Shown: positions 10,455 through 21,159 of the stretch, piece after piece
Position numbering within the stretch: position 1 is the stretch's first letter
Layout of the letters: every line of letters starts with the position of its first letter
Source: Saccopteryx bilineata
Lineage: Eukaryota > Chordata > Mammalia > Chiroptera > Emballonuridae
Direction of reading: 5' to 3'
Length of the DNA stretch: 64,000 bases
Assembly (NCBI RefSeq): GCF_036850765.1
Contig: NC_089493.1
Coordinates: 194,388,706-194,452,705, forward strand
The notes under the pieces: generated by a model
Seen by the model: only the letters and a program-made list of their open reading frames with translations
What the model was told of the DNA's origin: nothing
The model's database searches: none
Program-made: the position numbers and the translations under genes

Positions 10455-10600
10455 CACTATTCAGATACCTTCATGTGTTCCTCCATTTACTTTCCTCAAC
10501 AACCCGCCTTGTTAGCTATCTCTCATCCCCACTTCACAGGAGAGGAAACTGAGACTCTCCGAGAGAGAATTATTATGTGTAGTCCAGGCTCCTAGAGGTT
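10455..10600 (-). mobile_element. MIR, antisense
   Basis: 'catccccacttcacaggagaggaaactgagactc' with upstream 'ctttcctcaacaacccgccttg' is antisense MIR. Confidence 0.7.
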
Positions 10601-10644
10601 TGGGAGAAATGCAAGGACTTTCTATGGAAGACCTCAGGTATAAT

Positions 10645-10860
10645 ATAATATTGGAGCATGCAGACTCCAATCAATAGTCGGGGTTTGAAGACTGCTTCTG
10701 TCTCTGCTTGGACAAGTCCCTCGACTTCTTTTTTTCTTCATCTGTAAATTGCAGATACGAATAATACCTACCTCCAAGGGTTCATGCATGTCAAGGGTTT
10801 AAAGGGGCCCTGATACAAGATACAAGTCAGCCATCCGTAAGCTAACCATTATTAGGGTCC
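10645..10860 (+). mobile_element. MIR SINE
   Basis: 'ggggtttgaagactgcttctgtc', 'gacaagtccctcgacttc', 'ttcttcatctgtaaattg' and 'aatacctacctccaagggtt' appear in sense MIR order. Confidence 0.75.
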
Positions 10861-11241
10861 ATGTGGACTTTCCCAGAGGGGTGGAGAAACAGAAGGTAGA
10901 TTTTAGTTCTTGAGCCAAGACCGAGTTTCATTAGCATAGTGATTGCCCTTGAAAACACTGAAACCAATGATGGCATATAATGTAGCAGCCACATAATAGA
11001 GACCATCAGGACCCAGATTCAGGAGCCAAAAGACATAAAGTGCACACAACGGCGGAAATCCTGGTTTGGCGGGGTTGTGGCTGCCTGCGTGACAATATGC
11101 TTTTCTGTATGTCGGAAAGTAAAAGTGTGGTAATTACTCAGCAGCCGTTTAAACAGCTGAACTCCAGTCTCCCCCAGGTGTTCAGAGGTAAGGGGCCACA
11201 GGCTTTTACTTCTGGAGTCAGCGGTTCAAAGAACTCAGAGT

Positions 11242-11424
11242 GGCCTGACCTGTGGTGGCGCAGTGGATAAAGCGTCGACCTGGAAATGCTGAGGTCGCTG
11301 GTTCGAAACCCTGGGCTTGCCTGGTCAAGGCACATATGGGAGTTGATGCTTCCTGCTCCTCCCCCCTTCTCTCTCTCTCTCTTCTTTCTAAAATGAATAA
11401 AAAATAAAAAATAAATAAATAAAT
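11242..11424 (+). mobile_element. Bat tRNA-derived SINE, short form
   Basis: A box tggcgcagtgg at 11256-11266 matches the pol III consensus; B box ggttcgaaacc at 11300-11310 has one mismatch. The body 'ttgcctggtcaaggcacata', the CT block and an AAAT-rich tail follow. A perfect 14-bp target duplication aaagaactcagagt lies at 11228-11241 and 11425-11438. Nearly identical to the 19534 and 41274 copies, so comparatively young. Confidence 0.96.
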
Positions 11425-11699
11425 AAAGAACTCAGAGTAAGTGGTGCTTCTCCTCCCTTCTCTCTTACTGGATTTACTGAAGCAGCCTCCATGCTGGACT
11501 CCTTCCATTTCATCCTCTTCCACACACACCGAGTCCCCCCATCGCTCTGGGTCATCTGCTAGAACAAGCCCACAGCCACGCTGCCCTCATGGGGCTTCGG
11601 GTTCACCCCACCCCAGAGGGATACTTCTGCCGGTAGAAAGCACTGTGCAGGATTGTAAAGGACTGAGCCCGGGTTGCTACTGTGGGAGGAGCAAGGTGA

Positions 11700-12060
11700 C
11701 AGTGGCAGTTTTCAATGCACAGCTGTCATTGCCTTTCGGTGGCTCTGCACTGCCTGCAGGATAGAGGCACACCGCCAGGTCTAAACTGAACTCCAGCCTC
11801 GTTTCCCACCCCCATCCCTCCCATCAGCCTTCCACCCCGTCCACGCCAAACCCCTGTCCACTGACAGCCCCTGCATCTCCACACCCCAAGGTCCTTGAGT
11901 GTCGTTTCCTCTGTCTGAAATACTCTCCACTTGTCTGCCTGGAAACTCCCACTTCATCCTTCAAGATCTAACTTCGACCTTCTCTGAGCCCTCCCCACGG
12001 GCTGCATTCATCCCTCCTTCCTCTCCACTCACAGCTCGCTCACCACGAGTGCCTCTCAAT
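11700..12060 (-). mobile_element. L2 LINE, antisense
   Basis: Antisense L2 3' blocks: 'ggctctgcactgcctgcaggatag', 'gaaatactctccacttgtctgcctgg', 'cccacttcatccttcaagatct' and 'accttctctgagccctcccc'. Confidence 0.7.
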
Positions 12061-12089
12061 AGGGGGTGAAACTAGAATAGAACGGCCTC

Positions 12090-12165
12090 AGCATCATCGT
12101 CCAATCCCAGTCCCCTTCCTGCGGACCAGGCACTCAGATTCAGTAGGTCTGGGGCATGTAACGGT
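12090..12165 (-). mobile_element. MER5-like hAT-Charlie remnant
   Basis: 'cactcagattcagtaggtctgggg' is the antisense MER5A core. Flanks are too diverged to set the ends. Confidence 0.5.
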
Positions 12166-12174
12166 TTAGATCTC

Positions 12175-12385
12175 AGGCTTCGGGTCAGACAAAGTCAGGT
12201 GAAGTCCCAGCTCAGCTATTTACCAGCCTCATGACCTTGACCAAGTTACTTAACCTCCATGAGGTTCTGTTCACTCTGTGAAACGGGGATAGAAGTAAGC
12301 AGAAATGATTGTCTGAGACACAGTACTCGAAAAGCTCTATAGTATCTGACATCTGGAAAGCGCTGAACAAATTATAATTGTTATT
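12175..12385 (+). mobile_element. MIR SINE
   Basis: 'gtcccagctcagctatttaccagcctcatgaccttgaccaagttacttaacctc' and the downstream 'ttctgttcactctgtgaaacgggg' show a nearly complete sense MIR. Confidence 0.85.
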
Positions 12386-12594
12386 GAAAAGAATTTCAAT
12401 TTATCCTGACCCTGGCAGCCTATCCGTTTCTTGCTCAGCCGCCCATCCCCAGGGTGAGAATCACCGCTGAGCATTCATCAAATTGTATTTAATCCAGCGT
12501 TTCTGTGCCAGTGTCTCTTACTGATGTGAGATCCCGGCAGGCAGGAGCTATGTCGGAGTTCTAGGTCCTCAGCCTGCAGCACAGTGCCCGGGGG

Positions 12595-12750
12595 GGAGCC
12601 CCGTCTCTCACAAGCTGTGTGGCCTTGGTCAGGTCAGTTTGCCTCTCTTGGCCTCAGACGCTTTCAGTGTTGGGGAGACCAACACCTACTGCATAAGGTT
12701 GTGACAAATATCAAATGCGACTGTGGACACGAACGTGCTTTGCATGGTGG
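12595..12750 (+). mobile_element. MIR fragment
   Basis: 'aagctgtgtggccttggtcaggtcagtttgcctctcttggcctc' and 'ataaggttgtgacaaatatcaaatg' mark a second sense MIR. Confidence 0.7.
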
Positions 12751-13014
12751 GAAGTGAGCCGGTGCTGGGGTTTTGCCATCTGGTAGGTAGGGAAAGGGGC
12801 GGTGACTCAGGCCTGGCATCTCACAGCCTCAGACCTGCGGCCCTCCACTTCCTCTCTTTGCTGTCCCATGGAATGTTAATGTGACCCTCTTACCTCACAC
12901 ATTCTTGGTTGATTTCTACCTAACAGAGGATTCCACCGTGACCTGCACAACAGCCCCGGCGTTGCCAGGGAGAAGGCGATTCTGGATGCGGTGATGTAAG
13001 TTCCTCTCAGAATG

Positions 13015-13290
13015 CTAACCACGGAGAACATTGCAGTGAGCAGGATAGGCATGGTCCGGCCCCTGGAGAGCTTCAACCCGGCTGAGGGAAATCCAGGGAC
13101 AAACAACTAAACACGCACATGAAAATAATTTCAAAGAGTAATAGTTACTAAGGAAAATGGCCTGGGCAATGTGATAGACTAGTTGGGGAAGCAAATATTC
13201 TATTAGAGTGGTCAGAGAAGGCCTCCTTAGGAGATGACCCTTGAGCCCAAATCCAAAGGACAAGAAAGATTCATCCATGTAAACATCAAG
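13015..13290 (+). mobile_element. L2 LINE fragment
   Basis: 'acaactaaacacgcacatgaaaat', 'tagagtggtcagagaaggcctccttaggagatgacccttgagcccaaa' is diagnostic of L2 3' sequence. Confidence 0.75.
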
Positions 13291-13549
13291 GTTATAAGGG
13301 TCCCAACTAGAGAAAACAGCAAAAATCTATCTATATATTTTTTTTAATTTTTAAAAAGCAGCTTGGTACAAAGTGGAGGCCACTGCAGGAAGAATTCTGA
13401 GACAGGGGGGAGTCGGCGATGAGGAGGCAAAGGGCTGAGGCAGGCGCTGCCGTGTGGGGCTCTGCACATTGGGGTGAAACATATCTATAGAAAACAAATG
13501 AACAATCCCGTGAGGAAAGGAAGTATTTTGACCTCTGCTTCCAGCATGT

Positions 13550-13880
13550 ACATTCGTTCAGCAGATGTAATTCAACATCTATTGTGTGTCAGTCACCACG
13601 CTAGGAGATGGAGATACAGAGAAAAATCAGTTTGTATGAGCCTGATAACGGAGAATGTGTGCATAAATATAACACAGTGTGATAAGAAGTCCAGTGAGGG
13701 ATGCAAAGTAGGGAAAGCTTGGAGGAAGGAGCGCTTGGCTGTGCCTTGGGGATCAGGGAAATTTTCAAGTGAATGAAGAGACACTCTAACTTGAAGATAA
13801 AGCATGAGTAGCAAGGTAGAAAGAACATTCCGGCCAAAAGGAGCCGCAGGTGCTAAGGCACTGGGGTGAAGGCGAACCTG
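13550..13880 (+). mobile_element. L2 LINE fragment
   Basis: 'ttcaacatctattgtgtgtcagtcacc', 'gtgtgataagaagtccagtg', 'acattccggccaaaaggagccgcaggtgctaaggc' are in L2 order. It may continue the 13015-13290 piece. Confidence 0.7.
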
Positions 13881-14690
13881 TTCAGAATGCGTGGGCAGGT
13901 CACCTGTCCTGATAACACAGTTGGAGAGGAGGCCCTGGGTCTTCCTGCAAAGGGTCAAAGACTGCATCTTCTTCCAGATGCACCCTTCATACGGAAGGGT
14001 GTAGAAAGCTCTCCCCAGGGCATGCTGGGTGATGGACAGGAACCAGGTACTGGAGGCAGCCAGACCCGTGAGAGGTGGCAACAGAGCAGGTACAAGACCT
14101 GCACCTGGTTACTGGCCACGAAAATGGAGAGGGAGGGAGAGCTATTTCCAAGGCAGAATGAATGCCCTTTGTCCTGTAGGTAACAGGACCCTCCGGCCCC
14201 CAAGTTCCGGGCAGAACTGACTGCACGGGGATCTCCCCCACGTCTCCCTCTCGGTGTCACAGACACCTCCGCCGGCGCCCTCTCTCCTCCCCGTCTCCAG
14301 CCCCGCCTCCTCGCTCGGGAAGCTGGGTCTCCCCGGGAGCGGGTCTGCCCTTGGGGAAGGCCTCCTGGCTCTGTGCCCTGCACCCCAGCTGCCACTGGGG
14401 CGGACGGAGAGGGGGTCGGCGCCCCCCGCAAGCCCAGGTGCTAGCCCAGGCAGGAGGGAGTGCCTCTGCCGGGGAGTCCAGCCAGAAGGAGGGAGAGGCG
14501 CGCCAGCCAGCATCTCGGTCCGGTCCGGGCGCCCAGGTCGGCCACGGAGGAGCTGCCACCGCCAACAGGTTCGTAGGACGCGCGCCTCTGTCCGCCGCGG
14601 AGCCGCCGGCTCCCTCCGCGGGCCGGTTCCCGCAGCACCCTGGCCGTAGGCCCCGCGCGGCGGGTCTCCCTGCGGGCGGCTCCCTCCGGC

Positions 14691-14727
14691 CCTCCTTCCT
14701 TCCCTCCTTCCTTCCTTCCTTCCTTCC
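14691..14727. repeat. (CCTT)n microsatellite
   Basis: Imperfect cctt tetranucleotide array inside the CpG island. Confidence 0.9.
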
Positions 14728-15025
14728 CCCGGCAGCTCCTGCAGCCGGCGCTTCCGGGGCGAGGCGAAGGGCGCCGCCGCGGAGACCGCTCCCACTCCCG
14801 CCCGCGCCCGAGCTGGTCCTCTCCCAGCCCGGCCCGGCCCGGCCCAGCCCGCACCGCACCGCACTGCACGGGCGAGCAGCAGCTGCGCGGCCGGCTTCTC
14901 TCCTCCCTCGGGCCGGGCTCGGCGCTGCGGCCGCCGAGGACAATCCCTCGCCCCCGGGGTCCGCTCCGCGCGTCAGCACCGCGGCGGCGGACAGCTCCTG
15001 CCGCCCGCGAACAAAGCCCAGCGGC

Positions 15026-15040
15026 TGGTGCCCCCTGCAC
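15026..15040 (-). promoter_or_regulatory. CTCF-like core motif at CpG island edge
   Basis: The minus strand reads GTGCAGGGGGCACCA, matching the GCAGGGGGCRC part of the CTCF consensus but not its leading CCA. The same 15 bases recur at 60171-60185. Binding is inference only. Confidence 0.3.
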
Positions 15041-15089
15041 TCCTTGAGGGTGCGTGTCTGCATCGCCGGGGGACCCCGGCTTCCTCCAG

Positions 15090-15800
15090 GACGGTGTCAG
15101 GGGCGAGCTAGGGAGGGGGGCCTACTCGCAAACGCTCTTGGGTCTGCAGTTGACCAAGGCCTGGCTGTGCAACGGCAGGTCCCAGCTGGGAGACAGAAAG
15201 ACAGTGGGAGGAGAGATAGAGGTAGAGGGTCCTGCGCTCCAACGGGGGGCTGCTGGACCTCGGCTAGGTGGGAGGTGACTGCAGCCCCCCTTCCCTCCAT
15301 ACTCCCGCCTCCCTCGGAGTCAGGACCACGGACTTCCTTCCAAGACCCTAGCTAACACAGATGCTCCAGGCTGGCAGCTGCAACCACTGACTCAGGCTGT
15401 CCTCAGAACATCCCTAGAAAGTGTCAGGCTGAGTTTCCTGACGCGGGGGGAGGGGGCTGAGGAACCACGGGGAAGCCACACAAATGGGGCAGCAACACGC
15501 TCCCCCTCCCTCCTGCCCAGGGTTCCTCCCGGGCCTCCTCCGGAGTGAAGCCACTAGGAAGGAAGAGGGTGAGGGGAGCAGACAGCCGGGTATGCACAGG
15601 CTTGACTCCTGGAGGTTGCAATTAGCAAGAAAAGAGATTGAAGAAGTGTGAGAAGCCAGCCGAGAGGTTTCCAAACAGAGAAAAGCAAGTTCAGTGGCAG
15701 AAAACCAAACGTGGAAGTGGAAACCTTTTCCCTGGGAGCTGAAGCTGGGAGAACCCTGGGATCACATGACCGTTCTGCTGGTTGATAGTGTCACTGGGAA
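15090..15800. other. Unassigned stretch downstream of the CpG island
   Basis: GC-moderate unique DNA. A 74-codon plus frame begins at 15054 at the island edge, with no recognisable domain and antisense frames also open. Confidence 0.4.
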
Positions 15801-15809
15801 ACCCAGCCT

Positions 15810-15900
15810 TGGGGGCAGAGGTGATGTGTGCCCAAGGTCATGCAGCAATTTAGTAGTAGAACTGGGCCTAAAGGCCAGGCTCCCAAAATCCTGGGCCTGT
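15810..15900 (-). mobile_element. MIR fragment, antisense
   Basis: 'tgtgcccaaggtcatgcagcaatttagtagtagaactgggcc' matches antisense MIR. Confidence 0.65.
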
Positions 15901-15964
15901 TGTGAAACATTCATAAGAAAGTCTTTTAAAATCCCAGTTGCATGGAGAAGAGCTGAGTGGTTTC

Positions 15965-16132
15965 CATTCTGAGTCCAAAGTCAGCTTTGTTACCAGCTCA
16001 TGACCTTGGGCAAGTGACCTTCAAAGAAGACAGGTTAATAGTACCCACTTGTGAGGATTTAATAAAAATCCTGTGTAATGAGATTAGAGCAGTGCCTGGC
16101 ACATAGTAAGTGCTCAAAAAAAAAAAAAAGGT
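15965..16132 (+). mobile_element. MIR SINE
   Basis: 'accagctcatgaccttgggcaagtgacc' through 'agagcagtgcctggcacatagtaagtgctc', followed by A13. Confidence 0.8.
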
Positions 16133-16169
16133 AGCCACCATTCCTGCTATTATTCCCTTTGTAAACCTG

Positions 16170-16480
16170 CCTAGGACCTGTTATGTGTCAGGCACTGGCT
16201 GTGCAGGAGGGAGACAGAGCAGTGTCCTGAGGAGGACACAGACCAGCAGAGGAAGCCGAAAGGAAAACAGCTGCACTAGGCTGTGGTAGTGCTCTGAGTA
16301 TACTAACTGTGGGGAGAGACGAGGAAGAGTGCTCAGGACAGATGGAACTGTGTGGAAAGGCCTAACGGTGTGAAATCTCAGCCACCAGGGTGACGTCACT
16401 GTGCCAGAGGGGCCCTGAGATGGGGACTACGGAATGAGAGTGGAGAGGAAGACTGGCCAGAGCCAGTCTCCAAAGGGCCT
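16170..16480 (+). mobile_element. L2 LINE fragment
   Basis: 'gttatgtgtcaggcactggctgtgcagg', 'gctgtggtagtgctctgag', 'agtctccaaagggccttctgtgatg' fit L2. A palindromic TGACGTCA lies inside at 16391-16398. Confidence 0.55.
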
Positions 16481-16499
16481 TCTGTGATGAAATATTTCA

Positions 16500-16606
16500 A
16501 ACGTATTTGTTAAATAGAGACAATAGTATAAGAAACCCCCACATGTCCATCATCCAGCTTCAACAATTGTCTAATTTTGTTTCTCCTATAGCCACACCCA
16601 TTCCCA

Positions 16607-16640
<34 letters not shown>

Positions 16641-16690
16641 TTATTTTGAAGCAAACCCAAGACATCCTATCATTCAGTGCAGAATGATTT
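16500..16690 (+). mobile_element. Old L1 3' UTR-like repeat with (CA)n
   Basis: 'cccccacatgtccatcatccagcttcaacaattgtc', then 'gaagcaaacccaagacatcctatcattc' is a common ancient interspersed 3' end, interrupted by the CA array. The exact family is uncertain. Confidence 0.5.
16608..16637. repeat. (CA)15 microsatellite
   Basis: Pure CA dinucleotide run. Confidence 0.97.
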
Positions 16691-17069
16691 TTTAACATCA
16701 ATGCCAACTTTTACCATTCAAATGTTCCACTAACTCAAATCATGACTTTCCTTCCTTGATCTGTTCAGAACATTCCTGTTCTTAGCAGAAAGTTTTGAGA
16801 GAGGCCACACTATGGCGATGAACCACATGCATCAGAGAAACTATTTCAGAAAGAAACAAGGAGCATATCAACCTTCAACAGGCTAGACAAAAATGGTTTC
16901 TCTCTCCTACCTACACTGTGGCGAGAGGCCAGTGACTATTTGCAAGGCTGACCAAAAGACAAATTGAGCCACATGAAGAAAAAGAAAAAGAGCTTCCCTT
17001 TCCAAGTAATCTGAGCCATAATCTCATAAGAATAGAAAGCCTAATGTAATGATTTGGAAATCACCAAAC

Positions 17070-17215
17070 CCAATGGCCCCATTTTATAGATGAGGAGACA
17101 AGGGTCAGAAATGAAAAAAAAAAATTTTCCCCAAAGCTCCATAGTGCTGAGACCAAAGCCAAGATCTTTGAGCCTGTAATCCAGAGTTCTTTTTAGTGCA
17201 CCATTCTGCCTGGAA
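17070..17215 (-). mobile_element. MIR, antisense
   Basis: 'ccccattttatagatgaggagacaagggtcagaaa' and 'gagttctttttagtgcaccattctgcc' are the two ends of antisense MIR. Confidence 0.7.
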
Positions 17216-18005
17216 GATTAGACCTTAGAGTTGCTCAGCCCATAAAACTGGGATGCCATATCCTTCTGGAAGGAAGAGAGGGTGTGGGGCAAGAAATGCC
17301 CTTGCTGGTTCCCAAGAGGTTGCCCAACATATGGTAGTTGGTTTGGTGATTTAACACAGTTCCTTTCCGTATGCTTTTGAAGGAACAAGCTGATGTCTGT
17401 GGTTACCTGTATCTGGCTGCTGGGCAAGTGTCTGGCTGGCCCCTGGTTCTCGTGAGCAAAGGCTCTGCACTTGGACCCCAGATCTCATTTCCATGGGTTT
17501 TTGTCAGACGTGTGTGAAGCCTCCCTCTTCCCATTTGCCCTGACTTTGGCTGCACTCGCCTCTCAGCTACGGGACCCTCCTTGGAGGTGTTGCATGAGTT
17601 GTGGTTGGCCTAGGCCTTGGCAGGACTCAGAGCTCCCGTACCTCTCTGGAGCACGAAGCATCTCCTGCTGCCAATGAAACGTGTCAGTGGGGACGGGTGT
17701 GTGTGCCTCCATCAGGATCTGACCACTTTGCAAGTCCTCACTTTCCCTCATCAGGGATGTCCCTGCTTGCAGAGTGGGGAAGGCAGGGTCTCACAAGTTT
17801 CTTTGAGTCAGAGGTGGACAGATTAAAACACATGTAAAGAGTTCTGAGTTTTCCTGGTGAAGAGAAGTCAGTAAAGAATGGTCAATAATATTGCCTTACC
17901 TCTGGGAGTATGGGTGCAGGGAAGAAAGGAAAAGGTGATAAAGACAGGGAATTTCAGCTTGTGAAATCATCCCAGCTTTTAACCTGAGATGAAACCAATT
18001 TAGAG
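17216..18005. other. Unassigned stretch
   Basis: Unique-looking DNA with short frames only (for example 17601-17837 plus and 17563-17751 minus, open across the same bases). Confidence 0.4.
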
Positions 18006-18053
18006 ATATTATATTATATTATATTATATTATATTATATTATATTATATTATA
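18006..18053. repeat. (ATATT)n pentanucleotide microsatellite
   Basis: Nine perfect ATATT units plus 'ata'. Confidence 0.97.
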
Positions 18054-18124
18054 ATTATCTGGGACTAGTTGAACAGTAATAGGTAGGATCCCAGAGGGCT
18101 CTTAATGAACACTCACTCTTCCTC

Positions 18125-18640
18125 CAACACTAACTTGCTGAGTGGCTGGCTATTGTGTGTTGGGTACTGTTCAGGTACTGAATGAGACACTGCAGATCCT
18201 TGCTCCTTGGGTCTTACAGATTTGCGGTAGGCACAAGTCATTAATAACAATTAAAAAGTGAATATGAAAAACCATGGCAGCAGACAGACAAAGAGGGAAG
18301 GTCTGTCTGAAATGGTGACATGGACCTGAGGTTCAAACAACAAGTCAGTCAGTCATGAGAGGGTGTGAGGCGGAATGTTCCAGGCAGAGGAAACAGCTCT
18401 GGCAGAGACCCCCAGGGTGAGCCTGGACTGTCTGGGGACAGGCAACATGAGGTCAGTGTGGCCAGAGCAGAGCGTGCGACAGGGAGTGTGGCGACAAACA
18501 AGGGACCAGACCGTGCAGCAGCCCCTCGGCCGCAGCCAGCACCTGGGCTTTTACTCTAAGTTCAAGTTCAATGAGTGTTCACTGGATGGTTTCAAGCCGG
18601 GGAGTGATTAAAACTGGTTTTGTTTTTAAAAGACGCCTCT
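18125..18640 (+). mobile_element. L2 LINE, long 3' piece
   Basis: 'gttgggtactgttcaggtactgaatg', 'gcggaatgttccaggcagaggaaacagc', 'ggtcagtgtggccagagcagagcgtgcgacagg' and 'ggtttcaagccggggagtgattaaaactgg' follow the L2 consensus order over 500 bp. No functional frame. Confidence 0.8.
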
Positions 18641-18974
18641 GGTTACCCCCTGAAGAATAAATGGATGGGGTGCTTGGCTGGGCACAGAGTGGCAGAAAGG
18701 GCATGACACAGCCTGCCCCCTCCTACCCAGGTGCTCAGCATCCAGCAAAGGAGACAGAGCACAAACAGGACAGCATTACCCCAAGGGAAAGGCTGCCATG
18801 GGGAGGGACGTGCAAGGCATTGTGGGAGCACAGACAAGAGGAATTCATTCACACTGGGAGGCACCGTGGAAGCCTTCATGGAAGTGTGCATGGCTGTTGA
18901 ACTGTACCTTTAAAAGGAGAGAATAGGGCCAGTGCCCAGAACAGACAGAGAGGCAACATAGCAGCAGTAGAGGG

Positions 18975-19165
18975 CGTGGCCCGGTGGCCAAGCTGCCTGG
19001 GTTCAAACCTCCGCCATGTCACTTAGCAACTGTATGGACGTAGGCAAGTTCCTTACCTCTCTCTCTGTGTCTGTGTCCTCGTCTTTAAACTGGAGAGTAT
19101 GAGAACCATAATACTTATTTCAAGGGGTTCCTGCGACGATTAAACAAGTTAAAATTCTCTCTATG
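18975..19165 (+). mobile_element. MIR SINE
   Basis: 'tgcctgggttcaaacctccgccatgtcacttagcaactgtatgg' and 'cttatttcaaggggttcctgcgacgattaaa'. Confidence 0.8.
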
Positions 19166-19194
19166 GCGCCAGGTGCGTACTTGAAATATCGGGG

Positions 19195-19285
19195 GGACCC
19201 CTTGGCAAAGTATATGATTGTCTAACAACTATGCTGTATACTGAAATGAATACAAAATGATATTGAATGTAAAAAAAAACAGTTG
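19195..19285 (+). mobile_element. L1 3' end with short poly-A
   Basis: 'gctgtatactgaaatgaatacaaaatgatattgaatg' plus A9 resembles the terminal 3' UTR of laurasiatherian L1. Confidence 0.5.
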
Positions 19286-19533
19286 AAATTTGTGAATCTC
19301 GTAGTTCCCAGTACCTAGAAGGTGACCTGTCTGTTCAATAAAAACAGAGCAGAGGGGGTCGGAGGAGTGGGGAGCATGCGCTGTAAAGGGTCGATAGCGC
19401 CGGGGCTGAGGGCCTGGCAGACCAGGCCAGAATGCCCACCCTGCTCTGTAAACACCAAGGGACCGTCACAGGCTTTTAAGGAGGAACCGGGGCGGAGAGG
19501 AAGCTAAAACCCAAAGACCCAAAGAAGGACACA

Positions 19534-19751
19534 GCCTGACCTGTGGTGGCGCAGTGGATAAAGCGTCGACCTGGAAATGCTGAGGTCGCTGGTTCGAACC
19601 CTGGGCTTGCCTGGTCAAGGCACATATGGGAGTTGATGCTTCCAGCTCCTCCCCCCTGTCTCTCTCTCCTCTCTCTCTCTCCTCTCTCTCCTCTCTCTCT
19701 CTCTCTCTCTGATCTCTAAAATGAATAAATAAAATTAAAAAAAAAAAAAAA
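19534..19751 (+). mobile_element. Bat tRNA-derived SINE, short form
   Basis: Same family as 11242-11424, here with an expanded CT block (19661-19711) and a long A tail. The perfect 13-bp target duplication aaagaaggacaca is at 19521-19533 and 19752-19764. The B box has lost one A (ggttcgaacc). Confidence 0.96.
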
Positions 19752-20489
19752 AAAGAAGGACACAATCCTACCCAGTCACATAGACGGTCACTGTCAAGAC
19801 CACCGTGCATCTGTCCCCCTTCTGACCCAACACTGGAGGGAGCAAGGGCAGGACCTGTCTGTTCTCCGTTGCCCCTGAGGGTGAGGAGAATACCCAAGAT
19901 ATTCTCAGTGAATGTTTGTGAAACTTATCGCTGAATCAGTGGCCACAGAGGGCAGGTAAAGTCAGAAACCTCGAGTCCTCAAGAAAGTGAGTGCATTCTG
20001 GAATGTGGTGAAACCTCTCTCGGGGGAAAAAATAAACCAAACTCTTAGAGACGCTGCCCAGGGGGAGCTCCAGCCGTTCTGAACTCCGGCTTCTGTGACC
20101 AACAACACTGCCACCCACACCGCCCCCCCCCCCCGGCCAACACCCCATCGGGCTGCAACAAGCGTTGCCACAAAGGGTTCAGAGGTGGATCTTGGTAAAG
20201 TGCCTGGAAGAAGAGAACCGCTCCCCAGCCCGCGTGGCAATTGCCAACGCAGAGAAAATCTACCTCCACGTTTGCCAGAGGCAGGCCTCTGTGCTGCACG
20301 AAAGCCAGCCATTAGGAGTCCTGGTCAGGAGGCGGTGACAGCCGGGCGGGCAAGGAGGGTCTTGCAGTTCCACCAGCAGATGGCAAGAGACTCAGAGGGA
20401 GCCAGGCCCGGCCTTCAGCGTGCCAGTGCCCACCCGGAGCAGGGCGCGGGGCCAGGGGCTCCTCCACGCCGGAGAGCACACCAGTCCTG

Positions 20490-20600
20490 GCACTTCCCGG
20501 CTGGATGACCTCGGACAAGTCCCACCATGTCTCTGAACTTCAAGTTTGTCATCTATAAACTGAGAGTAGACTGCTGGCCCCACTGGGTCATTCTGCTTTT
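20490..20600 (+). mobile_element. MIR fragment
   Basis: 'cccggctggatgacctcggacaagtcc' and 'tctctgaacttcaagtttgtcatctataaa'. Confidence 0.7.
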
Positions 20601-20664
20601 GATTCTGACAGTACAGGGTTAGGGTTGTCAGCCCATCTCACAAATATGGAAACCGAAAGCCCGG

Positions 20665-21150
20665 GTGTGCTCATTAATTCCTTAATACTCACCGAGCACC
20701 TCCGATGGGCCGGTGGCTATTTTAGGAGCTGGAGAGAAAATGAATAAGACACAGTCTGTGCTCTCACTGAGCTCACGTTCTAGTGGGTAGGCAGAAAACA
20801 GCAAGTAAACAAAGAATTCCGCCAAGTTATATAAGAGCTGAAAAGGAAATTAAAAAGAGGGTGTGCTAGGGAGTGTGGTGGCTGTTTACGTAAGGCAGGC
20901 AAGGGAGACCTGAAGAAAGAGGCACAGAAGCTGACATCTGGATGGAAGACGCTGCTTGCCGTGGGACGAGTGTCCAAGTGGAAAGTGCAAAGGTCCTGGG
21001 GTAGGAAGCCATCTGACGGGTTGCGGGACAGAAATTGAGTGAGGGAGAGGATGATAGAGATGAGGACAGAGAGACTGACGGGGACCAGAGCAGGCAGGGC
21101 CGTGAAGCAGAGGCTGGCATAATTGTGGTTGGCATTTCCTTGGTCACCCC
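20665..21150 (+). mobile_element. L2 LINE fragment
   Basis: 'actcaccgagcacctccgatgggccgg', 'gctctcactgagctcacgttctagtggg', 'acatctggatggaagacgc..ccaagtggaaagtgcaaaggtcctggg' is clear L2. Confidence 0.8.
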
Positions 21151-21159
21151 ACTGATAAA

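Larger units (their letters stand above)
14215..15085. promoter_or_regulatory. CpG island, putative TATA-less promoter/first exon
   Basis: The only long block where CG dinucleotides are dense and not depleted, with GC boxes (ggggcgg near 14396, cccgcccgcgcccg near 14800), a (CCTT)n tract and no TATA box or known repeat. Flanks drop sharply in CpG. Frames are open on both strands (334 codons plus, 268 minus) simply because the DNA is GC-rich. Possible plus-strand donors are AACAG|GTTCGT at about 14570 and TTGAGG|GTGCGT at about 15050, neither strong. Direction and gene are unknown; a promoter for a non-coding transcript is equally possible. Confidence 0.8.

Noticed and set aside
14351..15355. 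334-codon plus frame in the CpG island, with a 268-codon minus frame opposite
   Set aside because: Both strands are open because AT-rich stop codons are rare in this GC-rich DNA. The predicted proteins are low-complexity Pro/Ala/Gly/Arg and contain the (CCTT)n tract.
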